A DNA stretch of 19,236 bases from JAUWKC01 sp035529895. Lineage in GTDB: Bacteria > Planctomycetota > Phycisphaerae > Sedimentisphaerales > Anaerobacaceae. The stretch's first letter is position 1; the number at the start of each line of letters is the position of its first letter. Of this stretch, positions 1 through 6,525 are shown in pieces. The DNA is taken from assembly GCA_035529895.1 (NCBI GenBank), contig DATKVV010000018.1, positions 1 through 19,236 on the forward strand. The letters run 5' to 3'. The position numbers and the translations under genes were made by a program. The notes under the pieces are model-generated. The model was not told the DNA's origin. It worked only from the letters and a program-made list of their open reading frames with translations, and did no database searches.

Positions 1-2635
1 CGTAGGACCCGTTGTACTCGATTACACAGTTGGCTATTTTGCAATTCGAGTAGTCCGTGCACTTTATTCCATCTTGTTCGTTATCTGTGATGAGGCTGTG
101 CTGGATGGTTATTGAGCTATAGCTTGAATAGATTGCGGCGAGAAAACTCATGGTTATGGTAAAGCCATCTATAGTTGCGTTGTTGATGTCGGAGGCGGTC
201 ACCACGTAGTGTGACGTGTTATTGTGGGCAGCGTGTTGCGCGTCGCCGTCGATGTCGCCGGTGAGGATGGTTTGGTTTTTGAGCCAGTTTCGCTGGTCCC
301 GGCTGGTTTCGTTGCCGGCGAAGCCCCCGTAGAGGGGGACGCCGTCGGCGAGTTGGAATGTGGCGGCCGAATCTTGGGGGTCGGTAGTAGGCTTATAGGT
401 TCCGGCAGCGACCCAGATTTCGTTGGCGTCGCAGGTTCTGGCGCGGTGGAGGGCCGACTGCAGGTCGGTGTAGGCGTGGAGCCAGGACGTACCGGTTTTG
501 TAACCTGTGGCGGCGGCATCGACATGGATGACATCGGGGCCAAAGCAGCCGAGAGGTGTGTATTTTGTCCTGAGTTTCCGACACTTTTCGCCCTCGAGAA
601 CAGCTACGTTGGTGACTACGCCGCAAGGCTCAGCGTCGGCTGTTATGCTTACTGTCACGGTAACCGAGTTCTGTTCTCCAGGTGAGAGGGTGCCGATATT
701 CCAGGTGACGGTGTTGGTCCACATGTCATAGGCGCCGCCGCCGGAGACGTTGACATCGAAGGGGTCAATCTCGGGAGGGAGGTGGTCGATGATATTGATA
801 TCGTTGACATCTCCGAGATAAGCCGGGTCGTTGGCGTCGGTTATCGGGTTGGCATAAGTGATAGTGTAAGTTACATATTCACCCGGCATAAGGCAGTCGT
901 TGACGTCCAGATTATCATCTTTGCTGAAGGTGAGGCTTGCGGCCTCAAGGACTGCTCTGTGAGCGTTTATCCTGCCCCATCCGTAATACGGGTCCCAGCC
1001 TGGTTGGGCTCTATCGTCGGCAGTGGACTCAATGATAGACTGGACTTGGTCCGCCGTAAGATGGGGATTGCGGGAAAGAATCAACGCTGCAAGGCCGGCT
1101 ACCTGAGGTGCGGCAGCGGAAGTCCCGCCAAACCATTTCGTATAATTACCAGCGGCGTCGCCCATCGCCGTAGAGCCCCAGTTGTAGCCAGCACTGCCCG
1201 TAATGTCTGTTGTCCAAAAGATTACTGCTGCTTGGCTGCCCCAGCCGGTGGGCGCTACGACGTCCAATTCACCTCCGAAGTTGCTTCCATCACCAGAGTC
1301 AACATCCCATCGCTCATCATAATGGTCACTTGCTCCCACCGCTATCGTCTGGGTGAGCGTTGCAGGATAGGCGACCGGCCCATTGTAATTGCCCGAGGAG
1401 AATATTATTGGACAACCCTTTCCTTCTCTACCGTTGTTCTTGGCGTGTGTTATTGCATCGGTCAGGTCTGCATTTGGCGAGACTCCCCAGCTATTGGTTA
1501 ATACATCTGCGCCGTTGTTTGAGGCGTAGTCAAGAGCGTCGGCTGCAGCAGAGGTAATAGGACCTAAGGTGCCTATGCGGAGGGGCATAACTCGCGTTGC
1601 CCAAGAGACACCTGCGACGCCCTTTGCGTTGTTCGTGTCGGCGGCCGCTAAGCCTGCGCAAGCCGTTCCATGGTAATAGGTGCCTCTTGGGTCATTGGTA
1701 CCGCTTTCGAAATTCCAACCATGAATGTCGTCAATGTATCCGTTCTCATCATCATCAACGCCTGACTCACCGTTGAGCTCCACCTCATTGGTCCATATTT
1801 TCGAGGCGAGGTCTTCATGGTCTATATCGACTCCTGAGTCGATAACAGCAATTACTATATCGGAAGCCCCGGTTTCTGTGCCCCACCCCTCGGGAGGATC
1901 CATATCGGCATCGGGCGTTCCCGCTGGCGGGTCCTGACCGGTGTTGTTCAAAGCCCACTGGCTCGCAAAATAAGTGTCATCAGGAGATAAATTATGATAA
2001 CCGCCGATGACCACGAAATCGGGCGTAGCGTACTCCACCAGCGGGTTTTCACTGTAAAGGTTTGCCAGTTCTATCGCATTCCTGGCTTTTGGATTCAGCA
2101 CGCGCAGAACGTAACGGTTACGTCTGTAGGGACTCTTGCGTACAAGAGCAGCCCCCTTTTGCTCATTTAAGGCCTGAATATCAGCGTCCGTGACGTCTGG
2201 TTTAAAGCGGACCACGAACTGGTTGAACAAAACCAATTTCAGGTTCCGAAAACGAAAGACAGGCGTGGTATACTTTATTTCGGCGAATGCATTTAGAGTT
2301 TCCAAGGCTTTTGCGACGGCAGCAGTATCGAAACCTGGATTTGTTGCGGCCAGTACGAGGCCATGAGGGAGCTTTTCATCTAAAACATTTTCCAGCATAG
2401 GGTCGCACTTTATTAAATTCTCCTGTCGCTCTTTGCCAATACCGTCCTCGAATCGAATCGCAATGGCTTCAGTTGAAAGGTTGAGTCCTATCTTTTCCTC
2501 GTAGTAATAGTAAAACTCTGGAACTTTATATGAAGCGATTGTGGTCCTCAAGTTTACTGCGAGTACAAGCAAGGAAAGGGAAAACAAGCGATTTGCTAAT
2601 GAAGGCGAGTACGGTGGGTTCTTTGTGGTCTCCAT
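1..2635 (-). CDS. Secreted subtilisin-like serine protease with DUF11-like and beta-helix modules (3' end outside window)
   Basis: The frame stays open from the ATG at 2635 to the window edge (at least 878 residues), so the protein is C-terminally incomplete. A hydrophobic stretch near residues 17-29 may be a signal peptide. A fervidolysin-like prodomain starts near residue 141 (VVRFKP). The S8 catalytic triad is visible: Asp266 in VIDSGVD, His322 in YYHGTACAG and Ser506 in GGTSAAAP. After the protease domain come a DUF11-like segment (about 568-660) and, from about 715, a parallel beta-helix module with the signature IWVAAGTYKP then LYGGFAGNETSRDQR. That combination is common in planctomycete surface proteins. 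A strong Shine-Dalgarno AAAGGAG lies at 2644-2650. The gene starts 35 bp after the BsuPI-domain gene on the same strand, so the two are probably co-transcribed. It is probably exported and cleaves proteins; the substrate is unknown. Confidence 0.9.
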   Translation of the reverse strand, partial: METTKNPPYSPSLANRLFSLSLLVLAVNLRTTIASYKVPEFYYYYEEKIGLNLSTEAIAIRFEDGIGKERQENLIKCDPMLENVLDEKLPHGLVLAATNPGFDTAAVAKALETLNAFAEIKYTTPVFRFRNLKLVLFNQFVVRFKPDVTDADIQALNEQKGAALVRKSPYRRNRYVLRVLNPKARNAIELANLYSENPLVEYATPDFVVIGGYHNLSPDDTYFASQWALNNTGQDPPAGTPDADMDPPEGWGTETGASDIVIAVIDSGVDIDHEDLASKIWTNEVELNGESGVDDDENGYIDDIHGWNFESGTNDPRGTYYHGTACAGLAAADTNNAKGVAGVSWATRVMPLRIGTLGPITSAAADALDYASNNGADVLTNSWGVSPNADLTDAITHAKNNGREGKGCPIIFSSGNYNGPVAYPATLTQTIAVGASDHYDERWDVDSGDGSNFGGELDVVAPTGWGSQAAVIFWTTDITGSAGYNWGSTAMGDAAGNYTKWFGGTSAAAPQVAGLAALILSRNPHLTADQVQSIIESTADDRAQPGWDPYYGWGRINAHRAVLEAASLTFSKDDNLDVNDCLMPGEYVTYTITYANPITDANDPAYLGDVNDINIIDHLPPEIDPFDVNVSGGGAYDMWTNTVTWNIGTLSPGEQNSVTVTVSITADAEPCGVVTNVAVLEGEKCRKLRTKYTPLGCFGPDVIHVDAAATGYKTGTSWLHAYTDLQSALHRARTCDANEIWVAAGTYKPTTDPQDSAATFQLADGVPLYGGFAGNETSRDQRNWLKNQTILTGDIDGDAQHAAHNNTSHYVVTASDINNATIDGFTITMSFLAAIYSSYSSITIQHSLITDNEQDGIKCTDYSNCKIANCVIEYNGSY

Positions 2636-2670
2636 TTTGACGACTCCTTTCGTTATATTCTTGAGGATAT

Positions 2671-3204
2671 TCAGCTACTTCTGCGTTTAAGCAAAATAAT
2701 TAGCCCAGCTAGAAGCATAGCGCCAGATGATGGTTCGGGCACAATAGTGATGGGGACCGTAACCTCTGTATGCTCATAACCTCCCGTGGGCGACCACAGT
2801 CCCCCAATTACTGTGTAGACTCCTGTACCAACTAATTCGTCGTTATCATCCCTCATATTCCACGTGTACGAAAAGTCCTTGGACTCAGCAGGTTGCAGAG
2901 TGAAGGATGTAACTTCAGTCCACCACCCTTTTACCGCGCTCCAAACCTCCTCTCCACCTTTCTCCACCCAGAAGTTCCACTCAGGTGACTGGCCGAAATG
3001 GAACGTCACCTGCTGGCTTTGGAGGTTCGTTACCGTGTAGAGCATTTGCACGTTATCACCCAAATCGTAAAGAGATTTGTCCGTGTCGATGTAGTACTGT
3101 ATCCCGTCCTGCACTATGGAATTGGAATCCACAAAAAGCGCGTGTGCCTGACAGGCTCCCACCAGGATGATTGCCGCAGCAAGTGTTGTAGTTCTCTCTT
3201 TCAT
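2671..3204 (-). CDS. PEP-CTERM protein with BsuPI-like (proteinase inhibitor) domain
   Basis: This 177-residue protein has a signal peptide (cleavage likely after QAHA, residue 22). A BsuPI-like beta-sandwich follows at about 46-135: LGDNVQMLYTVTN, then a hydrophobic strand run ending LQPAESKDFSYTW and GTGVYTVIGG. A PEP-CTERM tail closes it (V155-PEP, hydrophobic helix, KRRSS), which predicts exosortase/XrtA-type sorting to the envelope. The founding BsuPI protein inhibits the major intracellular subtilisin of Bacillus subtilis. Here the gene lies 35 bp upstream of a subtilisin-like protease on the same strand, so an inhibitor or chaperone role toward that protease is an attractive inference. 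BsuPI-like folds are also used elsewhere as generic beta-sandwiches. The start is supported by AAAGGA at 3211-3216, and the gene is headed by leader cassette copy A. Confidence 0.85.
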   Translation of the reverse strand: MKERTTTLAAAIILVGACQAHALFVDSNSIVQDGIQYYIDTDKSLYDLGDNVQMLYTVTNLQSQQVTFHFGQSPEWNFWVEKGGEEVWSAVKGWWTEVTSFTLQPAESKDFSYTWNMRDDNDELVGTGVYTVIGGLWSPTGGYEHTEVTVPITIVPEPSSGAMLLAGLIILLKRRSS

Positions 3205-3246
3205 AATCTGTCCTTTCTGCGAAAAAGTGTTATTGGTAAAAACCTT

Positions 3247-3273
3247 TCAATCCGGTTGGTATTTTTGCTTCAT
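3247..3273 (-). CDS. Possible upstream leader peptide, MKQKYQPD
   Basis: This is an 8-codon frame with its own strong Shine-Dalgarno (GAGAAAGGA) at good spacing. It lies between the promoter and the main gene start at 3204. The frame recurs in copy B as MKQKYQAD. The two frames differ by one silent change (CAA/CAG) and one Pro/Ala change, with start, stop and ribosome site kept. It could be a translated leader peptide affecting expression of the PEP-CTERM gene, or a relic of an older gene start. Two related copies cannot prove selection. Confidence 0.4.
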   Translation of the reverse strand: MKQKYQPD

Positions 3274-3314
3274 GGTCGAGTCCTTTCTCCGCAATACGGC
3301 CGGTGTATGATGTT

Positions 3315-3343
3315 ATTATATCATTTGAACGGACGGCATACAA
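3315..3343 (-). promoter_or_regulatory. Sigma70-type promoter for the BsuPI/protease operon
   Basis: On the minus strand the -35 TTGTAT (3338-3343) is followed by a 17-bp spacer and a perfect -10 TATAAT (3315-3320). The -10 is preceded by TG, giving an extended -10. It is identical in spacing to copy B. Transcription would start near 3308, giving a leader of about 100 nt that contains the small upstream frame. Confidence 0.7.
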
Positions 3344-3344
3344 G

Positions 3345-3740
3345 CTAAATCCTTACAAAAACGGCATTTGGGCGCCCATAAGACGGCAAATCGCATAAAT
3401 CCGCTGGGCAGGGCTCTGTTGCGCTTCCATATATATGCCGTCGCTCGAATGGCAAATGTTGACTAAAATTTTGGTTTTTTGAAAAAAAATTGTGAAAAAG
3501 CGGGTGCAATGAGGTTTTCCGACGGTCCAGGGCCAGGCCTACTGCGCCGGCGTGGTCGGGTAAGCCGGTGTCGGTTGTCTGGTAGTCTATCTGGACGCCG
3601 TTAATATGGTAAGCCGTAACGGTGCTTACTCTGTCCGTTATCGCATAGACGGACCTGCCCTCGGCAGTTGCGGCAAACCCGCCGGTGAGCAAGAGAAATA
3701 GAAAGACATTGTTGACCGTGATTGATTTTAGAGTGTGCAT
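3345..3740 (-). pseudogene. Truncated secreted-protein gene fused to leader-cassette sequence
   Basis: The gene has an excellent ribosome site (AAGGAGG just upstream of 3740) and a signal peptide (to about ATAEG). It continues with RSVYAITDRVSTVTAY through GAVGLALD, which resembles the N-terminus of repeat-containing secreted proteins of planctomycetes (beta-propeller type; from memory and not certain). At about 3521 it runs into leader cassette copy A. The remaining roughly 60 residues (RRKTSLHPLF onward) are just that cassette read through to a chance stop. The natural 3' part is therefore missing. It may still be transcribed with the upstream PEP-CTERM genes. I regard it as a broken gene created by insertion or recombination at the cassette edge. 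Confidence 0.65.
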
Positions 3741-3822
3741 GGTTAGTCCTCCTTCGATTTATGTTGATAAACTATTCTCGTTAATGCCCTCTGCTTGTCC
3801 ATTGAATATATTTAGTGTCGGA

Positions 3823-4350
3823 TTAGCTTCTTCGCCTTAATGCCACAAAGCCAAGTCCAAAAAGTAGTAGGGTACTTGGTTCTGGAATTACATTTATGTG
3901 TGAATAACTGGCGTCATTATAGAAAGAAAAAGCGAAGGGCAAGTCGTCGCTAATATATGTGCCTTCGATCCAACCCGCTTCAGCAAGGCCTCCAGTGGGA
4001 TGATAGGTTACATCGTATGCATACAGATAAACCACACTGTCATTTCCAGCCGCGAACATCTCCAATGTATCCCCAGCCGCATGAATATTTACGACAGAGT
4101 TACCCTGAGTAAACAACCACTCTATGTCTCCATCATATATATTAGCCGTTGCATAATGCATTAGTTCCAGCTTCCACATTGCACCACCCAAAACGTCCAA
4201 ATGGGCATCGTTGATAACCCAGACTTCGTCGTAATAGGGGTCACTATCATCAAATGTATTGGACCCACTGTCGAAGACCAGATCGGCCTTGACCGGACAC
4301 GCACCGATAAGGACTGTAAGGACGATGGTTAGAAATACTTTAGTTTTCAT
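3823..4350 (-). CDS. PEP-CTERM protein, second gene of a tandem pair
   Basis: This 175-residue exported protein has a signal peptide (cleavage near PVKA, residue 22). A short stretch of beta-helix-like strands follows (LDVLGG, ATANIYDG, NSVVNIHAAG, DSVVYLYAY). A conserved C-terminal module ends ASYSHINVIPEPS, then a hydrophobic helix and LRRRS, a textbook PEP-CTERM tail (PEP at 156-158). It is a paralogue of the overlapping upstream gene: both share the block ending in YSHIN followed by the PEP signal. Its ATG overlaps the upstream stop by 4 bp (ATGA) and is preceded by AAAGGAG, so the two are translationally coupled. It is predicted to be an envelope or matrix protein. No enzymatic motif is visible. 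Confidence 0.85.
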   Translation of the reverse strand: MKTKVFLTIVLTVLIGACPVKADLVFDSGSNTFDDSDPYYDEVWVINDAHLDVLGGAMWKLELMHYATANIYDGDIEWLFTQGNSVVNIHAAGDTLEMFAAGNDSVVYLYAYDVTYHPTGGLAEAGWIEGTYISDDLPFAFSFYNDASYSHINVIPEPSTLLLFGLGFVALRRRS

Positions 4351-5105
4351 GATGTTCTCCTTTCCGCGTTTCGTAAGTGCCTTGTTTCGATACTATGGCA
4401 ATTGCTGGTTTTATTGAAGGCCGTGTGGGCGACTAGGCCGCCGAGGCCCAGAAAGAGGATTGTGGCTGGTTCAGGGATTAGGTTGATGTGGGAATACGTT
4501 TGAGCGTCGTACAAGTCGATGGTGAAAGGTGTGCCGTCGAGCCAGAAGCCTGTGAGTTGGCCGCCATTCCAGCTTCCACCGCTGGGGCTGTAATTAAAAC
4601 CATATCCGTAAACGTTGACTGTAGCAGAGTCCCACGCGTTGAGGTAATTGGTTACCGTGCCGCCGTAAAGATTCAACGTGCTCGAATCGCCAGTCCGGGC
4701 GTATTCCGTAATCCCGCCGCTCATGTACGCCGTTCCAGCGCCAGCGGCATCAAGGGAAAATACAGTACCGCTTGGGAATAGTTTTACAGTGCCCGAGTCG
4801 TAAGCTGCCAGCGTCAAGACGGTTCCTCCTGATACGTTCGCGGTACTGAATTGGTGGGCATTGAGGCCGTTTATGGAGCCGGCGGTTACGTTTATAGTGC
4901 TGGCGTCGTACGTGCCCAGCCCTTCGACAAATCCGCCCAGCATATCGACAACCGTATCGTTATTGTATACGTACACGGCGTTCCATTCCTCACCCGGCAA
5001 TATCTGGTCGCTGGAGTAGAAGGTTTTATCGAGGAGGGCGTGGGCGTGAGGCGCGGCGATAATAAGGATTAGAGTTGCGATGATAGTTATGGGTGCGAGT
5101 TTCAT
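4347..5105 (-). CDS. PEP-CTERM protein with beta-helix-like repeats and an altered tail
   Basis: This 252-residue protein has a signal peptide (cleavage near HAHA, residue 23). Repeats of about 18-22 residues follow, of the type STANVSGGTVLTLAAYDSG / SSTLNLYGGTVTNYLNAWDSA, which suggest a parallel beta-helix or adhesin-like solenoid. The shared module ending TYSHINLIPEP comes next (PEP at 211-213). The hydrophobic helix ILFLGLGGLVA is not followed by the usual Arg cluster but by a 26-residue extension (HTAFNKTS...RRTS). A one-base shift near 4410-4440 would restore a short tail ending RPHGLQ and a stop, so an indel is likely. It is the first gene of a two-gene operon behind leader cassette copy B, with a Shine-Dalgarno AAAGGA inside the cassette edge. 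The role is presumed extracellular. Confidence 0.85.
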   Translation of the reverse strand: MKLAPITIIATLILIIAAPHAHALLDKTFYSSDQILPGEEWNAVYVYNNDTVVDMLGGFVEGLGTYDASTINVTAGSINGLNAHQFSTANVSGGTVLTLAAYDSGTVKLFPSGTVFSLDAAGAGTAYMSGGITEYARTGDSSTLNLYGGTVTNYLNAWDSATVNVYGYGFNYSPSGGSWNGGQLTGFWLDGTPFTIDLYDAQTYSHINLIPEPATILFLGLGGLVAHTAFNKTSNCHSIETRHLRNAERRTS

Positions 5106-5148
5106 AATTTTTTCCTTTCTGCGAAAAAGTGTTATTGGTAAAAACCTT

Positions 5149-5175
5149 TCAATCCGCCTGGTATTTTTGCTTCAT
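5149..5175 (-). CDS. Possible upstream leader peptide, MKQKYQAD
   Basis: This 8-codon frame is the homologue of 3247-3273, with the same GAGAAAGGA ribosome site and the same distance to the downstream gene. See copy A for the comparison. Translation is unproven. Confidence 0.4.
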   Translation of the reverse strand: MKQKYQAD

Positions 5176-5216
5176 GGTCGAGTCCTTTCTCCGCAATACG
5201 GCCGGTCTATTATGTT

Positions 5217-5245
5217 ATTATATCATCTGGACAAACGGCATACAA
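5217..5245 (-). promoter_or_regulatory. Sigma70-type promoter for the PEP-CTERM gene pair
   Basis: On the minus strand, TTGTAT (5240-5245), a 17-bp spacer, then TATAAT (5217-5222) with an upstream TG. It matches copy A in hexamers and spacing although the spacer bases differ at several positions. Confidence 0.7.
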
Positions 5246-5460
5246 GATAAATCCTTACGAAAACGGCATTTGGGCGCACACGAGACGGCAAATCACTGAA
5301 ATCCGCAGGGCAAGCCTGTGCTGCGCTTCCATATATATGCCGTCGCTGGAATGGCAAATGTGGATTAGAATTTTGGTTTTTCGATAAAAACAATTGTAAA
5401 AAAGCGGGTGCAATGCGGTTTTCCGGCTGGGCCGGGCGTGGGGGGGAAGGAAAGTGAAAA

Positions 5461-5680
5461 GTTAACCCGCCTTAGGCGGACAAGTCCGCCTGCCCGCCAA
5501 TCCGCCAAACGAACGGTATTGACCATCCCCAAAGCCTTCGGCTTTGAGGCTGCCACCCTTCGCCCGTGGCTCGTCGCTCGCCAAATCCGCCTTCCCGCCA
5601 ATCCGCCAAACGGCGTGGCGGACAGCCGGCGTCGCGGGCAAGCCCGCCAAACGAACGGCGGGCAAGTCCGGGGAGTAACC
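5461..5680. repeat. Dense intergenic palindromic repeats
   Basis: This gene-free stretch lies between leader copy B and the flavin reductase-like gene. It holds a perfect hairpin (GGCGGAC at 5475-5481, GTCCGCC at 5484-5490) and an 18-bp direct repeat CCCGCCAATCCGCCAAAC at 5493-5510 and 5594-5611. It also holds a hairpin AAAGCC/GGCTTT at 5531-5545 with flanks CCATCCCC and GAGGCTGCCACC, the same family as the array at 10231-10860. These are REP-like extragenic repeats. Some may fold at the 3' end of the flavin reductase transcript. Confidence 0.75.
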
Positions 5681-5695
5681 GTAAGAGGCGGTTTT

Positions 5696-6220
5696 TCAGG
5701 AAACGGAGCCCAATTTATGGCCGGGGGCTACTGTATAAAGGCGTTTTTTGGGTTCGGTGTTGACATGGGAGCAGACGACCCTGCCGACAAAGATAATGTG
5801 GTCGCCGGCGACGGTTTCCGATTCGAGCGTGCACTCGAAATTTGCGACCGCCTCGGCGAGCAGGACGGAGTCAATCGTTTTGGCGGGTTCTGTTTTACAG
5901 TGGACTTGGCCATGCTGCGCATCGAATTCGGCGAATTTGTCGGTGTCCCGGCCGGAGCGTGAGCCGAAAAACAAGGCGGCCCTGGCCATTTCCGCGGAAG
6001 GATACGCGACGGTGAAACATTTCGAGTGGCGGATAGGCTCGATGGAATAATGCGTGCTCGCCACGGCTATCGCCATCATCGGCGGCTCGCCCGAGGCTAT
6101 CATTGTCCAGCCGAGAGTAATCGGATTGGCCTTGCCGGTCTTATCTTTGGCGATGGCGATGACCACCTGCTCGGGGTATTTGGTTTTTATGGCCCGTGCA
6201 TATTCAACTTGTTTTTGCAT
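5696..6220 (-). CDS. Flavin reductase-like FMN-binding split-barrel protein
   Basis: This 174-residue cytoplasmic protein fits the flavin reductase-like domain family. The N-terminal strands VVIAIAKDKTGKANPITLGWTMIASGEPPMMAIAV form the first part of the split barrel. A flavin-phosphate-type loop FFGSRSGRDTDKF lies at about 85-96, and the conserved GDHIIFVGRVV strand at 139-149. Family members bind FMN and reduce it with NAD(P)H or act on small substrates; the substrate here cannot be told. There is no signal peptide. GGAG in the leader supports the ATG at 6220. It is a single gene with its own promoter, divergent from proC. Confidence 0.85.
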   Translation of the reverse strand: MQKQVEYARAIKTKYPEQVVIAIAKDKTGKANPITLGWTMIASGEPPMMAIAVASTHYSIEPIRHSKCFTVAYPSAEMARAALFFGSRSGRDTDKFAEFDAQHGQVHCKTEPAKTIDSVLLAEAVANFECTLESETVAGDHIIFVGRVVCSHVNTEPKKRLYTVAPGHKLGSVS

Positions 6221-6273
6221 TGCTTATCTCCGTGTTTTGTTTTATATTTGCCGCAGGCGATAACAACGATGAA

Positions 6274-6302
6274 ATTGTAAGGTTGCGAATACAAGATGTA
6301 AA
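6274..6302 (-). promoter_or_regulatory. Sigma70-type promoter for the flavin reductase-like gene
   Basis: On the minus strand, TTTACA (6297-6302), a 17-bp spacer and TACAAT (6274-6279). Each hexamer is one mismatch from consensus. The predicted start near 6267 gives a leader of about 47 nt before the ATG at 6220. Confidence 0.6.
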
Positions 6303-6325
6303 GTGAGATCCCTCGACTTCGCTTC

Positions 6326-6475
6326 GCTGCGCTCGGGATGACCGAGGGGTAGCTGCGCTCGGGACGACCGAGGGGTAGCTGCGCTCGGGACGACCGAGGC
6401 GGAGCAGCGGGCGGGATGACCGAGGGGTAGCTGCGCTCGGGATGACCGAGGCGGAGTAGCGGGCGGGATGACCCC
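6326..6475. repeat. 26-bp tandem repeat, about 6 units
   Basis: Units begin at 6326, 6352, 6378, 6404, 6430 and 6456 (last one partial). Each reads GCTGCGCTCGGGATGACC followed by GAGGGGTA or GAGGCGGA. Two subtypes alternate in the later units. The preceding ATCCCTCGACTTCGCTTC and the GCGCTCGGGATGAC core resemble an interspersed repeat seen in many environmental bacterial genomes (from memory). It lies in the divergent proC/flavin reductase intergenic region and contains no gene. Confidence 0.85.
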
Positions 6476-6494
6476 CGCCAAAGACATGCGGGGG
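6472..6494 (+). other. Hairpin upstream of proC
   Basis: CCCCCGC (6472-6478) and GCGGGGG (6488-6494) form a perfect 7-bp stem with a 9-nt loop, at the end of the tandem repeat and about 30 bp before the proC start. No T-run follows, so it is not a clear terminator. It could influence the proC leader RNA. Confidence 0.45.
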
Positions 6495-6525
6495 GGATGG
6501 TTGACTTTAACAAGGAGAAACCGAT

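Larger units (their letters stand above)
3211..3521. repeat. Leader cassette, copy A (311 bp; partner at 5113-5425)
   Basis: This segment aligns almost base for base with 5113-5425. On the minus strand similarity starts inside the truncated gene at 3521 and ends at the Shine-Dalgarno directly before the start codon of the BsuPI gene. It carries a sigma70 promoter, an 8-codon reading frame and three direct ACGGCA hexamers (+ strand, at 3333, 3361 and 3383). The hexamers have the same 28- and 22-bp spacing in copy B (5235, 5263, 5285). I found no clear terminal inverted repeats, so a transposon is not supported. It reads as a duplicated regulatory segment. Confidence 0.85.
5113..5425. repeat. 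Leader cassette, copy B (313 bp; partner at 3211-3521)
   Basis: This is the second copy of the segment described at 3211-3521. Similarity again ends at the Shine-Dalgarno just before a start codon (5105). On the far side it stops at GGTTTTCCG, after which unrelated GC-rich palindromic sequence begins. Promoter hexamers, spacing, the small upstream frame and the three ACGGCA hexamers are all retained. Confidence 0.85.

Noticed and set aside
782..1501. Plus-strand frame of 239 residues
   Set aside because: It lies antisense to the subtilase catalytic domain, where all three catalytic motifs are read on the minus strand.
3211..3521. Sigma54 promoter in the leader cassette, as used by some PEP-CTERM genes in proteobacteria
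   Set aside because: No TGGCAC-N5-TTGCA-like match was found; a clear TTGTAT-17-TATAAT sigma70 promoter is present instead.
3211..5425. Leader cassette as an insertion sequence or MITE
   Set aside because: No terminal inverted repeats, target duplication or transposase were visible, and its edge coincides with start codons.
5408..5962. Plus-strand frame of 184 residues
   Set aside because: It spans intergenic palindromes and then runs antisense to the flavin reductase-like gene; no ribosome site.
6326..6475. CRISPR array
   Set aside because: Units are contiguous 26-bp tandem copies without unique spacers and no cas genes are nearby.
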